Part shown: in pieces, positions 61,646 through 61,655 of the stretch | Numbering within the stretch: position 1 is the stretch's first letter | Layout: every line of letters begins with the position of its first letter | Source: Thermodesulfobacteriota bacterium | GTDB taxonomy: Bacteria > Desulfobacterota > Anaeroferrophillalia > Anaeroferrophillales > Tharpellaceae | DNA length: 61,655 bases | Direction: 5' to 3' | NCBI GenBank assembly: GCA_024763535.1 | Contig: JANTFH010000009.1 | Coordinates: forward strand, 1-61,655 | Translations under genes and position numbers: made by a program | Notes under the pieces: generated by a model | The model's database searches: none | The model's input: the letters and a program-made list of their open reading frames with translations, nothing else | Told to the model about the DNA's origin: nothing

Positions 61646-61655
61646 GCCCATTTCC

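Noticed and set aside
1-61655. CRISPR arrays, insertion sequences, prophage or tRNA genes
   Set aside because: No regular spaced repeats, transposase, integrase or cloverleaf-like sequences were found on reading.
61461-61655. Part of a tmRNA, 6S or SRP RNA at the right edge
   Set aside because: None of the conserved segments of these RNAs is present; only a promoter and terminator can be supported.

Overview
The window reads as a chromosomal segment of an anaerobic, Gram-negative bacterium of the Desulfobacterota (former Deltaproteobacteria) type. The reasons are the gene content taken together: an MglA-type polarity GTPase, UbiA/UbiD-type quinone genes, a B12 uptake and late-synthesis block, a pyruvate phosphate dikinase, a probable non-decarboxylating glutaryl-CoA dehydrogenase beside a glutaconyl-CoA decarboxylase alpha subunit, and a Gld-type ABC exporter with a DUF4340 protein. 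No gene here fixes the genus. TTG and GTG starts are frequent (for example 5011, 11884, 24248, 26891, 29589, 30131, 43299, 54007, 59789, 61460), mostly at tight operon junctions. No rRNA, tRNA, CRISPR array, prophage or insertion sequence was seen.

Layout. 1-3084: mnmG (minus, C-terminus outside the window), divergent from a YihY/BrkB membrane protein. 3091-9034 (minus): a B12 operon reading cobO, an unknown 240-aa protein, btuF-like, a 58-aa Cys-rich protein, cobQ, btuC-like and btuD-like, with a good promoter at 9097-9125. 9191-13902 (minus): cysK, a small conserved-looking protein, hemW, an IclR regulator and pdxA. 14091-25600 (plus): UbiA-type prenyltransferase, DUF1015, a TrmN6-like methyltransferase, polyprenyl diphosphate synthase, thioredoxin, a TlpA-like lipoprotein, glyS without glyQ, ppdK, a DNA glycosylase and a DUF484 protein. 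25653-32426 (minus): larC, tilS, an exported unknown, cvpA, a degenerate flavoprotein-like protein and LD-carboxypeptidase.

32633-38997 (plus): a four-gene set of TPR protein, MglA-like GTPase with a long tail, multi-pass TPR/zinc-ribbon protein and DUF4388 (PATAN) protein, followed closely by a class II aldolase. This is the best candidate for an under-described system, probably a cell-polarity or surface-machinery module. 39009-43925 (minus): UbiD, a TtcA-like thiolase, a radical SAM protein and engB. 44106-46809: another radical SAM protein and an MltD-like transglycosylase with three LysM repeats. 47027-50078 (minus): gcdA-like and gdh-like genes, forming the glutaryl-CoA to crotonyl-CoA branch. 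50441-52235 (plus): an AI-2E/PerM membrane protein and a zinc-ribbon protein. 52364-61460 (minus): a nucleotide-sugar dehydrogenase, then a six-gene run gldA, gldF, gldG, DUF4340, transpeptidase and YhcC-like radical SAM.

How the parts connect. UbiA-type, polyprenyl synthase and UbiD genes suggest menaquinone synthesis. Several tRNA-modification genes (mnmG, trmN6-like, tilS, ttcA-like) are scattered through the window. The glutaryl-CoA pair suggests degradation of aromatic or dicarboxylic acids with energy conserved by a sodium-pumping decarboxylase whose other subunits lie elsewhere. Non-coding signals of note are an inverted repeat at the predicted start site of the polyprenyl synthase promoter, twin 16-nt repeats 21 bp apart upstream of gdh, overlapping alternative hairpins near 50290, and a promoter plus terminator pair at the right edge that could make a short RNA or act as an attenuator.
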